From the NCBI GenBank assembly GCA_019925795.1, contig CM034305.1, forward strand, positions 61,306,573 through 61,370,572: a DNA stretch of 64,000 bases, in the 5' to 3' direction. Shown piece by piece: positions 24,575-35,028 of the stretch. Positions within the stretch are counted from its first letter, which is position 1. Each line of letters opens with the position of its first letter. This stretch comes from Dendrobium chrysotoxum (taxonomy: Eukaryota > Streptophyta > Magnoliopsida > Asparagales > Orchidaceae). The position numbers were made by a program, and so were the translations under genes. The notes under the pieces were generated by a model that worked only from the letters and a program-made list of their open reading frames with translations, did not search any database and was not told the origin of the DNA.

Positions 24575-25164
24575 TGTTATGTGTGGAATATGATTGTGTT
24601 GATCAATCTGGTATTTTGTTATCTCGGACCTCAAAGCTTGTCGTGTACACTGAGGGGTGCGGTGGGTTTACCTCTTGCTTGGGTTCGGGTGCAAAGCATC
24701 CGGAAATTTTTTTTTCCGTACAACGCCCTTACGCTGCGTACTCGAGTGCCCCAGCACTGAACGACAGAGAGCAGAGCGTCGCAATGGTATAGATACGGCG
24801 TTGTAGCGGTGCAAGACAGAGGCTTGAGTGCTACAACACTACAAGACGGACTAGACAATTTTCTCTCGTTTTTCTGAAGCGTTACGTCCCTTAGGGTTAT
24901 TTTACTTGGCTTTCTCTTGTATTTTGAGTATGTAGACATTGAAAACAGTGCATTTGAGAAAAAAAGCAAGGAGAGAGAGAGCGAAGAGAGATCTGTACTT
25001 ATTTCTCAAATTTCATAGTGAATTTCTTGGTGTGGTGTGACTCCGTGGTTTTTTTTCTCTATTTTGAGTTTTTTCCATATTAAATCTTAGTGTCCTTTTC
25101 TGCTGCTTTTACTTTTTTACTTGTTTCGTCATTGTGGTGTTTACTCCTCATCTCACCCCCAACA
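24575..25164 (+). mobile_element. Ty1/copia-like solo LTR (590 bp)
   Basis: The insert starts TGTTATGTGTGG and ends CACCCCCAACA, with a near-perfect 5 bp target duplication GAGAT / GAGAC (24570-24574 and 25165-25169). It interrupts the RTE C-terminal coding between KFYKMMVR and the codons for PTMLYGTKCYPLKEKY. TG...CA ends, small size and the TGTT...AACA form fit a Ty1/copia LTR. No internal region remains. Orientation is inferred from the ends only. Confidence 0.75.
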
Positions 25165-25714
25165 GAGACCTACAATGCTTTATGGCACAAAATGTTATCC
25201 ATTAAAAGAGAAGTATACCAGTTAAGTGTTGCAGAGATAAAGATGCTTAGGTGAATAAGTGGCTTCACTCTTAGAGACAGAATGCGAAACGAGTATATAT
25301 GTGAAAAGGTTGGAGTTGCTCCAGTGACAAATAAGATTAGAGAGAGTAGACTTAAATGGTTTGGACACAAAACATCGGCCTTTCGATGACCCCGTTAGGA
25401 GAGTAGATGTATTATATTTGGCCTATGTTAGGAAAGATAGAGATAGACCTAAAAAAACTTGGTTAAAAAATATTAGCAATAACCTTTTCTTATCAGATTT
25501 AAATGAAAATTTGACTCTTAACAAGACACAATGGAGAAAAAGAATTCATGTAGCTGATCCCACGTAATGAGATAAAGGTTTGATGTTGTTGTTGTTATAA
25601 GATAATCATAAACCAAAAAGTGTGTTTCTAGGAGCTCAAACCAATTGTTTGTTACCTCAACTTTGAATGTTCTATCAAAGCAAGTCTACAACAACTTAGC
25701 AGAAGAAAATATAA

Positions 25715-25985
25715 TGTTGATAGCTTCCAACATGAACAATAACATTCTAAGGCTTCCAACTTGAAGAATAAGGGTCCATCGCTATTTATTCACAATTCAA
25801 CTAAATGCACCAATTAAAAAACTTTATTTTAAATATCTTACATTCATTTAAATTATTGATAACCTTAAAAAATAATTAAGCAAAGAGGCATCCTTATCTC
25901 AATGGCGACAAAAGAAAATAAAAATAACCATAGCTTAGAAATACAAAATTCTTTATTTTGCTCCAATTAAAGTGGTCAACCGCCT
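25715..25985. repeat. Diverged repeat related to 20985-21220
   Basis: It shares CATTCATTTAAATTAT, ATCCTTATCTCAAT and the context around them with 20985-21220, in the same orientation. It may be the partner LTR of a decayed element split by the RTE LINE. Confidence 0.35.
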
Positions 25986-26639
25986 AAAATAAAGCCAATT
26001 TTGTGGAGAGATTTTAAGACTTTCTTTAATTTCCTTGCACAAATCTCTCTCCATACCCTTCTTTGGTTGCTCTCTCATGTTTTTTATTTTTAAATTACAA
26101 TTAATCCCTCCTTCATTCATATTTGTAAATTTATCATTGCAAGATTAATATTGCAAATTTTTCTTAGGGCCATTGGGATAAAATCAAATAACCAAGTGGT
26201 CTGAGACTATGGTCAAAAGCAATGATCTTGATCTTATATTTGAAGGTATTAACATTAAAAGACTAGTAGGAAGATATTTTTCTAAACAGCATTATTTTGG
26301 TAGGTTTTTCATTGTGCAACATCTAATTAATAGATGAAGATCATTCATCTCATGGAATACAATGAAATACTACATTACACAAACTTCATAATGATTTTCA
26401 TGAACCAAACAAGCACATGTAGCATTCTAACTAATAATCTAGACAAGAAGATAAATGATTCACTAACTCAATGGTGGACTTGTCATCATCATCATGATTA
26501 TCCTTTCCCAAGTAGTTGTGGACTTAATTAATCCTCATTATCCGTTCATCTTTTGTTCAGTATCACAAGGTTTGTGAGCTCTAATTTATATAAATCTTTT
26601 TTCATAATATTTTGATCTAAGACACTCACGATAAAACGA

Positions 26640-26656
26640 GGGGGGGGGGGGGGGGG
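26640..26656 (+). repeat. Homopolymer run of 17 G
   Basis: An uninterrupted G tract, counted directly. It can form a quadruplex-like structure and is also error-prone in assembly, so the exact length should be treated with care. Confidence 0.9.
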
Positions 26657-26725
26657 CTCTTCTTTAAAAACTTATAGAATTTTCGAAAAAGGAAAAGAAC
26701 AAAAATGATCCATTGACTCTTTACG

Positions 26726-26890
26726 AAGGACCAAAATAATCTCCAACTATATTAAATGATCATTTGGTCTCTTAAGTCTATAAAAAGGAATCAAAATAGT
26801 CTTATGATGGGACTATTTTAAATCCTCATTAAGGAGTTGACAGACCAAAATAGCCTTTTAAAATAATTGGGGACCATTTTGGTCCTTGTC
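26726..26890. repeat. MITE-like repeat with GGACCAAAAT ends
   Basis: The left segment AAGGACCAAAATAATCTCC and the right segment GGGGACCATTTTGGTCCTT are imperfect inverted repeats about 165 bp apart. A further GACCAAAATAGCC lies inside. No clean target duplication was found. Confidence 0.4.
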
Positions 26891-27383
26891 GCTTTTCGAA
26901 AATAAGAAACTACTTGAGTTTTATTTTCCTTAGTTTTAGATTTGTTATTAATTTCCTTTTTATTAATTTCCTAATTTAAAATACTTTTATTTATTTTTAA
27001 ACTCTCATTAGGTCAAGGATAAGGCGTGCAAGTTTCTTCCTCCTATATCAGGCTTAAAGATGTAGTTTTCCCTCATTCCTTTCTTATTTTCTCTAGCAAA
27101 TTTTTCAAGATGACTGTGAGCAGTTGTTTCCAACTCTCCTCCCATGGTTTCTCTTTGTCAAGTCCTCTTCCAACAATGTTAAGCAGTCTAGCAGCCACCA
27201 CACCCTCCAAACAGGTCACTCAAACCTTCCTAAGTCTCTCTCTGCTTTTCTAGTGGTAGGCGCTGTGAGAATTATGACTAGACTCCCCCTTTGGGGGTTG
27301 ACGAGAAACTTGAAGAAATCAATCAGGGTTTCAAAACCCTAAATCTATCTTCAAAATAGGATTGAGATCAAATTTATTATCAA

Positions 27384-27386
<3 letters not shown>

Positions 27387-27459
<73 letters not shown>

Positions 27460-27460
27460 A
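27387..27460 (+). repeat. (AT)31 plus (GT)n microsatellite
   Basis: An uninterrupted AT dinucleotide run spans 27387-27448 and passes into GT repeats, then into a GA-rich tract. It lies at the left break of the truncated Ogre-type LTR. Confidence 0.95.
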
Positions 27461-27474
27461 GTGCGTGTGTGTGA

Positions 27475-27615
27475 GCGAGAGAGAGATAAAAAAAGGAAGT
27501 AAAATAAAAAAAAGAAAAGAGTTTTTAAAAAAAGAGAAAAAAAGGCAAAAAAAAAGGGAAAGAAAAATGAAAAAAAAAGAGAGAAGAATGCAAAAAAGGG
27601 GGAAGGAAAAATATG
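27475..27615 (+). repeat. Polypurine-rich tract
   Basis: About 140 bases are almost all A and G on the plus strand. A similar but shorter tract lies at 4760-4802 in the related LTR, so at least part of it belongs to the Ogre-type LTR. Confidence 0.7.
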
Positions 27616-30600
27616 TGTTGAGTGTATTTTTGCTGCCTCATCGTCGATCACCCCGTCACATTGCGCAAGTATAAGTTCTAAACCCAAACAAGCATTTGTC
27701 GTTTGCATCGAGCCGGTAAACTGTCCATACACGGTTTTCTCTAGCATGGTGGGAAGGGAACCAGGTGCGATGCCTACGGCGAAGCGGGTAGGCTCTATAC
27801 GCGCTCTCGTAGCGTGGTGGGGACTCTTATAAGTACCCTTAAGCGCTCACGTAGCATAGCGAGAAAAAGAAAATTGCGCCGTTTTCAAACAGGTACCTCC
27901 GAAGACCCTTAAGCGCTCATATAGCGTAACGGGGATTGAAGAAATGCGACCTCGATGTCATCCAACACCTACCTAAAGCGCTCACGTAGCGTGGATGGGA
28001 AGGCTATGTCTCTTGGGTTTTCCCATAAACGGGGAGGACGCCGGGAGGCTGCCAGATTTTTCAGTAAAAACAGGGGACTTGGCATCAAATGAACAAGGAC
28101 TTAGCTTGAACGTGATTGAACAAAAATGACTTAAATGAACGATGAACAGAACAATTTGAACAATCACTTGCACTTGAACAAAACACGGGACAAGACTTGA
28201 ACTTAACAAGACAGCAGAGGACTTGAATGAAATACAAAAAGATTTGAACTTGAAAAGATCACAGGGAATTGGACTTTAACTTAGCAAACACACATTACAT
28301 CAATGCAATTGCTAATTAAAGACCTAAATCATTCTAATGAACATCAACAATCAAATAAAGAACTTGCGGACTTCAACATAGCTTGCATATAATTGATTTA
28401 AAATAATTGCAACAAATTTAAGTTGTCCACAAGCAAGGATTAAATGAAAAATGCAAGTGAACATGCAAGAATTTGTGGTAGATAATGAACCCCAAGGGCA
28501 ACCTGCTAAAGATCAGCATAAAAAATATGAGCACAAGCTCACAAGATCTACAATCATTTTCCTTCTACAAACAATGAAATTTGACATACACTGAACATAA
28601 CGACAGCTCCGCGTGAACAACAACAATTCGTATGCAATGAATGCAACATACCTGCAAACAAATGCAAGAAAGATGTAGACAAGATATCAAGCACACCACT
28701 AATGCTGGTTAACTTGCGAAAAATATGTATGTTGCATACACATGTGAGAAGGAGCATCTAATGCTTGTGAACAACGACAGCATATAAGCAGTAAATGTGA
28801 CGAACCCTCTCTAGTCAATATCAACATACAAACAAGTGAAACCCCACAAATGATGATGATTGAAAAGTATATGAAGTTTGATTGTGAGCACATGTCGACG
28901 AGCAAATTTACCATACAAGCCCGAGCTATACTTCTAAGGGCAATGGAAGACTTATAATATTCGCCATAACTCACGCACAAGCAACATATTTGCAAAGTAA
29001 ACAAGCATGAAGGAATGCAATAGCATCTCTATCCTCAACAACGATCCAACTTAAAAAAAAATGCAACGGCAAATAAGATCAGTGCATAGTGAACATAGCA
29101 AATGGACGACCAAAATTTATTGAACAAGTTTTAAACAAATACAATTCGCAAGTGGCCAACATCATTTAACCCCGCAGGCAATGAAAATTAAGAGGGAATA
29201 TATAGTTTGATTGCAGGCCAATGTGCAGGAGTCTTCATCGAATGGAGCAGCTTATCGACGAAATTGCATAATAGGATTATGATGTATGCAACGCATTGTC
29301 TACAATCCAAGAAAATGAATCGTAATGAATACGGATGTTTGCAAGCAATGGCAAAAGATCGAGGACATACATACTGACATCACCCATAACCAATGCTAGA
29401 AGAGACTACATGAAGCACAATCCGCTGGAAGTTAATGTGTAATGTTTGCACAAGCCTTGCGAGAAGATATAAAAACCCTTGCAATCAGTGATAACAGACA
29501 TGTTGTAGAAGTAACAGATCATCTGCGAACATAGATATACGTATGAGATATCATCTAAAGGCAAGGGTGGTATATCAACAATACTCCTACAAGCAACGAC
29601 CACCCAATGAAGACAAATATACAGATCCCTGCAAGCAAAAGGGGAGCGATTGGCGACAAATGCAAATACCTATGGGCCTTTGTAGGAGACCCATCATACA
29701 CACTAATGTCACATATGAGCAAAGTGCCAAAAGACCATAGCAAATGAAGAGGCTTACGAACTACTGTGGAAAACTCGTTGTGTACAGCAGGTTATATGTG
29801 AGAAAATACAAAAGAGCTGCAATGAATGCAAATGTCCATAAACAGTAGCAAGAGATTCGTTAGTGCACTACAATCCACTTACAGAAAGCAACAAGTAGTG
29901 CATGACAGTTTACCTGTATGAAATGGGCAAATGACCACAGTACAACTATATGCCACCGGATCAGCAATACTCATACAAGCGGACAGAAGACGTGTACAAG
30001 CTTTCAAATGGAATGCTGCGCGCACTCAAACGACAGTTAACCATACAACTGGAATATTCAAAAATGCCTCCACACTTGCACTACAATATGTATGCACAAA
30101 AACACGAAGAAATACAAGTGCAATTATACACCTGGATGAGACCTGATGACGTGTTACAGGTACACACGTGATATCTTGAGATGCTGCGCTGGTCAAAAGA
30201 TAAATTCAAGTTCGAAACCAACCTTTCTATACGGATCAATAGGAGTCGACATTGTTCGAACCATCAAACAACTGTGCGATCACGGTGTCGACTGAGACAT
30301 TTGTTTTAATACGTTCATATTAGGCCTTTAAGACTTATGAACAATGAAATTCACCAATAAAACATAAAACAAACCCGATCCTCTATCAGCAAGTTGACAG
30401 AGTCGACAAGGTTAAATCTACAAATGCAAATGCCCATAACCACCCCAATGATGGCCGCGTTGACGGAAAATCCCAACCAGAGGGGTCAATTTCAAATATC
30501 CAAAGTTCCACCGAAATACCCATGAAATCCAAAACTCTAAAAATATCGAAAATTCAAAGTGTTTGAAATTGAAATTCAACCATTAAACGCTTAAAGTAAA

Positions 30601-31505
30601 ATCCATCCACCCTCCGCAACAATTTGTCGAGATGGACAAATTGAAAAATTACTTTAGCTCACAAAGGGCTAATGTCTAGTCAAGAATATCAATAGGATTC
30701 ATTCTCAAATAATCTCTTGCCAGTAAGGATATGACACGTGTCCTCTAACCGGCGGTTTTGCCGTCAAATGGCACCACAGAAAACGGTTATGATCGGGGCC
30801 CTCTGACCCGAGTGGTTTGCCACCAAATGGCACCACTAAATTACGGTTGTGGTCAGAGCCCGTATGCTCCCCAATGACACTAAATCCTTGAGATATGAAT
30901 CAATAGGATATGATCGATAGGGCACAAAGCTCTCTGTCAGCTAAGATGGATTTGAATTTATCCCTTTAGGCAAATATTTACCCCAGTTCTATAAGGCACC
31001 CTTGGACGAAGCAACCCATGACTGTCGACAAGGATCCTTCTGTCAAGTTGGGTCGACTACCTCCTCTGACTAAGTAGACCAGGGACCACGATGGTCTGAG
31101 ACGACGGAACCATGGGATCTTGATCGAGTCCATCATCCATTCCCCCACCATACGCTTTAAGTATAACATGGCGAAATTTCTAATTTTAAATATCACATTG
31201 CCAAACACCTAACCCATACTGCTACTACATGCCAGGTAACACGTACCTCTATTTATCTATTTGACGACTAGCCTTAATCGAAAGTTCTCTCTCGCTATCG
31301 GGAGGGGTAATTAACTATAGGGGCTTGCTCCTATAGGAAACCAGAACTCAGATCATAAAGTCCTCGCAAAAAATGAGGGCGAAATCCCTGGGTACTATCT
31401 TATCTACAAACTCAATATGCCTTCCCAAAATTTACCCCGGAACCTAATCTGTTAAAACTCCCCCGAGAGCGAAAGAGGCTGGGCCACGAATTTTCGGAGC
31501 CCACA
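27490..31505 (+). mobile_element. 5'-truncated LTR of an Ogre/Tat-type element
   Basis: This stretch is collinear with the solo LTR at 3507-14019. GCCTCATCG (about 27636), GGGAGGCTGCCAGATTTT (about 28043), CAGAGTCGACAAGGTT (about 30408), CACGTGTCCTCTAAC (about 30736) and the end CGGAGCCCACA (31495-31505) all appear in the same order. The first ~1.1 kb seen at 3507-4760 is absent; the break lies near the AT microsatellite. It is followed after a short spacer by a primer-binding site and by ORF1- and gag-like relics, so it is the 5' LTR. It lacks the Tekay LTRs and the hAT MITE of the other copy. Confidence 0.75.
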
Positions 31506-31511
31506 AATTTC

Positions 31512-31528
31512 TGGCGATTCCACTGGGG
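31512..31528 (+). promoter_or_regulatory. Primer-binding site of the Ogre/Tat-type element
   Basis: TGGCGATTCCACTGGGG follows the LTR end CCACA (31505) after six bases. TGGCGA-type primer-binding sites are known in Tat/Ogre elements and differ from the TGGTATCAGAGC sites of the chromoviruses here. The priming tRNA was not verified. Confidence 0.65.
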
Positions 31529-31849
31529 TTTGGATTTTCTTTTCATCTTTGGCTAGTCGTCTAAGTGTTGTAGTAGCAGTAAATCAATATGGGCTAAATT
31601 TCCAAATTTTCCAAAATGATTGTTCAATGAATTACAATTTTATATATTCTAAAATGATCATTCATAAATTCACTGAAAATTTTATTAAGCAGGGTTTTAA
31701 ATTTATTTTTATTGCTTACTTATATTATCTATTTTGTCCTCTTGTTCTGTGCAAGTCTCTGTATTTTGGAAGTGTGGAGTGATGTATCAGATGTTGATTA
31801 CTAATCCACGCCTTTCATTTGTGTAGAAAGATCTACAGAACACTTCGAT

Positions 31850-33222
31850 TACTGTCCAACTGGGAAGAGGTGTTAGTATTCAACTAGTAAATGCTGTGAT
31901 CAACACCGAGAATGCTGGAGCCACCATCCAATTTGGTGGGCTACAAATCCCCATAGTTGCTACAATGGCTACCATCGTCCCTATGTATGGCATGGAATTT
32001 GAAGGGCCTACCAGGAGGCCCCACTCTGCTGAAACATCCGCTTGTCGTGTGCATCTGCCAGTGCCGCAAGTTGCTGCCACTAAAAATCCTCATAGAAGGA
32101 TTTCTGTTTTTGAAAGGCTATCATAGCCAGAAGCCCGGGCTACCAAGAGGGTCGTAGCTGACGGAATAATTTCTGTGGCGACTGACAACACCTTTGCTTA
32201 ACCCAACGAGACTATTGTGTTTGGGAGGCATAATACGGAAGCTTCCTCTTCTGGAGAAAGGCTGACGAGAAGGCAAAGAAGGAAGATGAATGCCGAGCTC
32301 GGCAGCAATTAGTGTTTGTGCACCCATCGAATTTGTCTGCCCAAGAACTTAAAGCCAATATTCCCACTCGAAACAAGTTTACCGACTTAAGGTGAGTGAA
32401 AAGAAATAGCTCCTCCGGCGAGATGAAGAGGTCTTTTTGGGATCAACGGCCCAGAGCCCTAGTCCCTCCGAAGGAGCCTGAAACACTGTCGGCTCGAGTT
32501 TACAGGATCCTGAAGACAGTAAAGAAGGGCCTAAAGAAGAAGTTCTAAAGATCATTGGTCATTGAGTCTAAAAGGACCCCACCAAGGGAAATGTTACAAC
32601 TTGCCATGGTGGAAAGGAGAGAGAATAGAATGACCCCGTGCGGTGAACATCAAGGTGTGACACCTGAATCACATGTTCAAGGATCCACCGCCGAAAGGTC
32701 CCGACAGAAAGGAAAGGAAGTCTGGAGGTTGAAGCCTCGTAGAGAAGAAAAGGAAGAAAGAAAAGAAAGGCAAATTGATTCGGGCGTGACATCCGGTGCG
32801 ATTTCCCATAGATCCTCCCCCGCCAACAAACAATGTCAGAACTGGGTTCCAAAGAAAACCCATGATAACATCCGTCCAGACGGTCAACACCTTGGAGAAT
32901 CCTTCAGGGGATCCCATCGTACGCCGACTCTGTCCAAGGAAGTGGCCAACTTCAACCGTAGCCCGCGGGTTGAAGAAATTTCCCTGCTGAATCAAGAGCC
33001 AGAAATCTAATGGCGCCGCCACTCGGAGATTCGAGTCCAGGAAGAGGAGGAAGAAGAAGTAGAAGGCGCTATGAATGTCGAAGTGATCTACATGGTGAGG
33101 CATGTAAACATCGACGATGGCGCCAATTATGATGACGATGAGGATGATGGCGATTGGCGGCCACAGCCTAGACAAGTAGGTCGATGCCACAAAGACACTG
33201 GGTCCATCGCAGATAGAGGTGG
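31850..33222 (+). pseudogene. Ogre-type ORF1-like relic
   Basis: Between the primer-binding site and gag lie broken coding stretches. From 31896 the frame gives ATIQFGGLQIPIVATMATIV, then EFEGPTRRPHSAETSACRVH, then RRISVFERLS and a stop; downstream there are SSGERLTRRQRRKMNAEL and PTRNKFTDLR-like parts. 32555-33010 encodes a basic, low-complexity segment, and 33011-33222 gives WRRHSEIRVQEEEEEEVEGA and an acidic DDDEDDGDW run. The ISVFERL and LTRRQRRK signatures are typical of plant Ogre/Tat-type polyproteins. An extra ORF before gag is known for Ogre. Stops and frame changes show it is dead. It is split from gag by the LTR insertion at 33223. Confidence 0.55.
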
Positions 33223-35028
33223 TGATGTAGGACTAAAAGGTTTAAATAATATAAATTAAGGATTTTGCACGCTTTAGTTTAGAGAATAATAATAATTAAA
33301 TACTTGTAGTGATTTAAAACGATAAAATAAAACTAGGAAGCAATGAGAAAAGCTTAGGCCAAATCACATGCATAGAAGTTAAGATCTTAAAACATCAATT
33401 ACTCTAATGTTGCATACATGGAAGGTTTTCAACGAGAAATCCCTATACTAACAACAAGACTAGTCACTATGAAAGGATCCCACACTCAACTTACTAATGT
33501 ACTAAGTTTTAGCGAAGGAAAATTAACATGGTCTTCATGAATCAAAATAAAATCACAATTGAAAGCGACTGGAAAGATACAATATTTGGAAGATTAGTTT
33601 ACCGTCGTCAATGCTTAGCAACAATCTTCCACTGGACATGAGAGATCTGTTCTTCGATGGTGGTAGAAAGTGTGAAAACAATTCTCTCCATGTACTCTTC
33701 CACTGTGTGATCAATCTCCGGATTGACATCGAAGAACGGTGACTTGAAGACGAAGACTTAGCCTTGATCATTGTAGATGAATCCGTGGTCACGCTCCGTG
33801 TTGGCCATTCATGAGGAGAATGACGCTTTGGTGCGGTAGGAGATGATTCTTTGTTGCCCTTGATAGGTCGTTTGCTAGAGAAGGGATTTCCCTAACAATT
33901 TCAAGGAGAAGAGGGAGGAAAGGAGGGTCGGCCAAGCTAGGATGGTTGGGGAAATTAGGGTTCAGGTTTTGGAGGTGGAGGGATGAGGAGGAATTTAAAT
34001 TTTGAATCGCTAAATTAATTTTGGTGAGAGATAAATAGGGATTAAGAGTTTCCTAAAATATGTTCCCTCCTTTGGAAACAATTCAAGGAAATAGGAGAGA
34101 GGGGGGCGGCGGGTAGAGAGAAGGGAAGAGGGGGTAGGCTGGCGGCATTAAGAGGGAGAGAGGGATTAGGTAAGGGAATTTATGGCTTGCCTAATCAAGG
34201 CTCTTTAATTGAGGAGAGGAAATTAAATCAAATCTAATTTGAAATTGATTTGGAATTGATTTAAGGAACTTTCCTGAAATAGAGTTCTATTTTATGAAAT
34301 AATTCAAATTTCAAATTGATTGAAAATTTGAAATTAAGGCTTTCCAAATTGGTTGGGAGAAAAAAGCAAAGTAATAATGAGTGGTTTTGAATTTGGGCAG
34401 CAAGGGGGGGAAAGGCTATGGCCGGCGACTAGGCTAGGTTAGGGTTTGAGTTGGCAGCTTGGGGATGGGGGATGGGTTGGCTGGCTAGGTTTTGGGAGGG
34501 GAGAGGATTTCGGTCGGGGTGAATGAGGGGGTTATGAGGGGCCAACGGCTGAAGGGAGGTTGAGATGGGAGAGGGCCGGCGGTGGTGAGGGCTTGGCCGA
34601 CCGGTGGGGGTGAGATGGTCGGCGGTGGGAGGATGAGGAAGAGACGGAGCAAAGGAAATATCGATGACCACGAGCCCGGACGCTTTCTGCGACTGGTGGG
34701 TGATCCGGTTCCCTCTCCTAGGATTTTCTCCAAGCTCTCAAAACTCTCTAGCTCTCACAAAAGCTCAAAATGCAGAAATTTTTATAATAGTCATTCATTA
34801 ACCTTTCCAAGAGGTGGGGGAGACTTTAAATAGCTAATACAATGACAAAACACAAAAGACAGCTTTGCCCCTAAGGCATACATAAGACTAGACCCTTAAG
34901 GGTAAAAACGGAAAATGCAAACAATAAAACAAATACATATAATGAATTAAAAATAGATCGGTGCGATCGTGGCCGTAGATCGACGACCACGCCTCTGGTA
35001 GACTTTCCAAGGCCTGATGTCCTCATCA
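33223..35028 (-). mobile_element. Solo LTR, copy B of the ~1.8 kb LTR family
   Basis: The unit starts TGATGTAGGACTAAAAGG and ends GATGTCCTCATCA. A perfect 5 bp target duplication GGTGG lies at 33218-33222 and 35029-35033. It sits inside the ORF1/gag relic of the Ogre-type element: the coding RGG before it and GGHSSEGEEE after it line up. No internal region is present. The strand is inferred from copy C, which has TATAAATAG on the minus strand. A small reading frame lies at 33605-33808 (-). Confidence 0.88.
33605..33808 (-). pseudogene. Small conserved reading frame inside LTR copy B (one stop)
   Basis: From ATG at 33806-33808 the minus strand reads MANTERDHGFIYNDQG, a TAA stop, then VFVFKSPFFDVNPEIDHTVE followed by EYMERIVFTLSTTIEEQ and a terminal stop near 33605. 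Copy C (57511-57726) encodes a collinear protein with FFDVNLNIDHTVEEYVDRI. The two align without gaps from the Gly before the internal stop to the Glu-Gln pair, and many codons differ while the residue is kept. The function is unknown and I do not recognise the family. The internal stop makes this copy broken. Confidence 0.5.

Larger units (their letters stand above)
21846..25599 (+). mobile_element. RTE-type LINE, nearly full length, inactive
   Basis: A perfect 16 bp target duplication AGATAATCATAAACCA lies at 21830-21845 and 25600-25615. The 3' end is the TTG-rich tail (GATGTTGTTGTTGTT) typical of plant RTE LINEs rather than poly-A. Without the copia-like solo LTR and the nested fragment it is about 3.0 kb, close to full length. 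The order is a 5' leader (GGTCGCTGCATTGGCGGATT near 22021), an endonuclease-like part starting RTWNIGSLIGKLL near 22100 with INIISVYAPQIGLD near 22380-22420, reverse transcriptase at about 23520-24240, and a C-terminal region. Stops and frameshifts throughout show it is dead. Confidence 0.9.
25616..27486. other. AT-rich DNA with several simple repeats
   Basis: No gene was recognised. The stretch holds a diverged repeat (25715-25985), a 17-base G run (26640-26656), a MITE-like repeat (26726-26890) and an AT/GT microsatellite (27387-27460). Confidence 0.5.

Noticed and set aside
27331..27747. Minus-strand open frame of 138 codons across the AT microsatellite
   Set aside because: It is produced by the AT and GA repeats (Tyr/Ile and Phe/Leu runs) and has no domain.
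30190..30300. TTCGAA-containing segments that recall a tRNA T-loop
   Set aside because: No acceptor, D-arm or anticodon pairing could be built around them; they lie inside an LTR.
32669..33190. 173-codon minus-strand frame with hydrophobic runs
   Set aside because: It is the antisense shadow of the ORF1-like relic, whose plus-strand frames carry the recognisable motifs.
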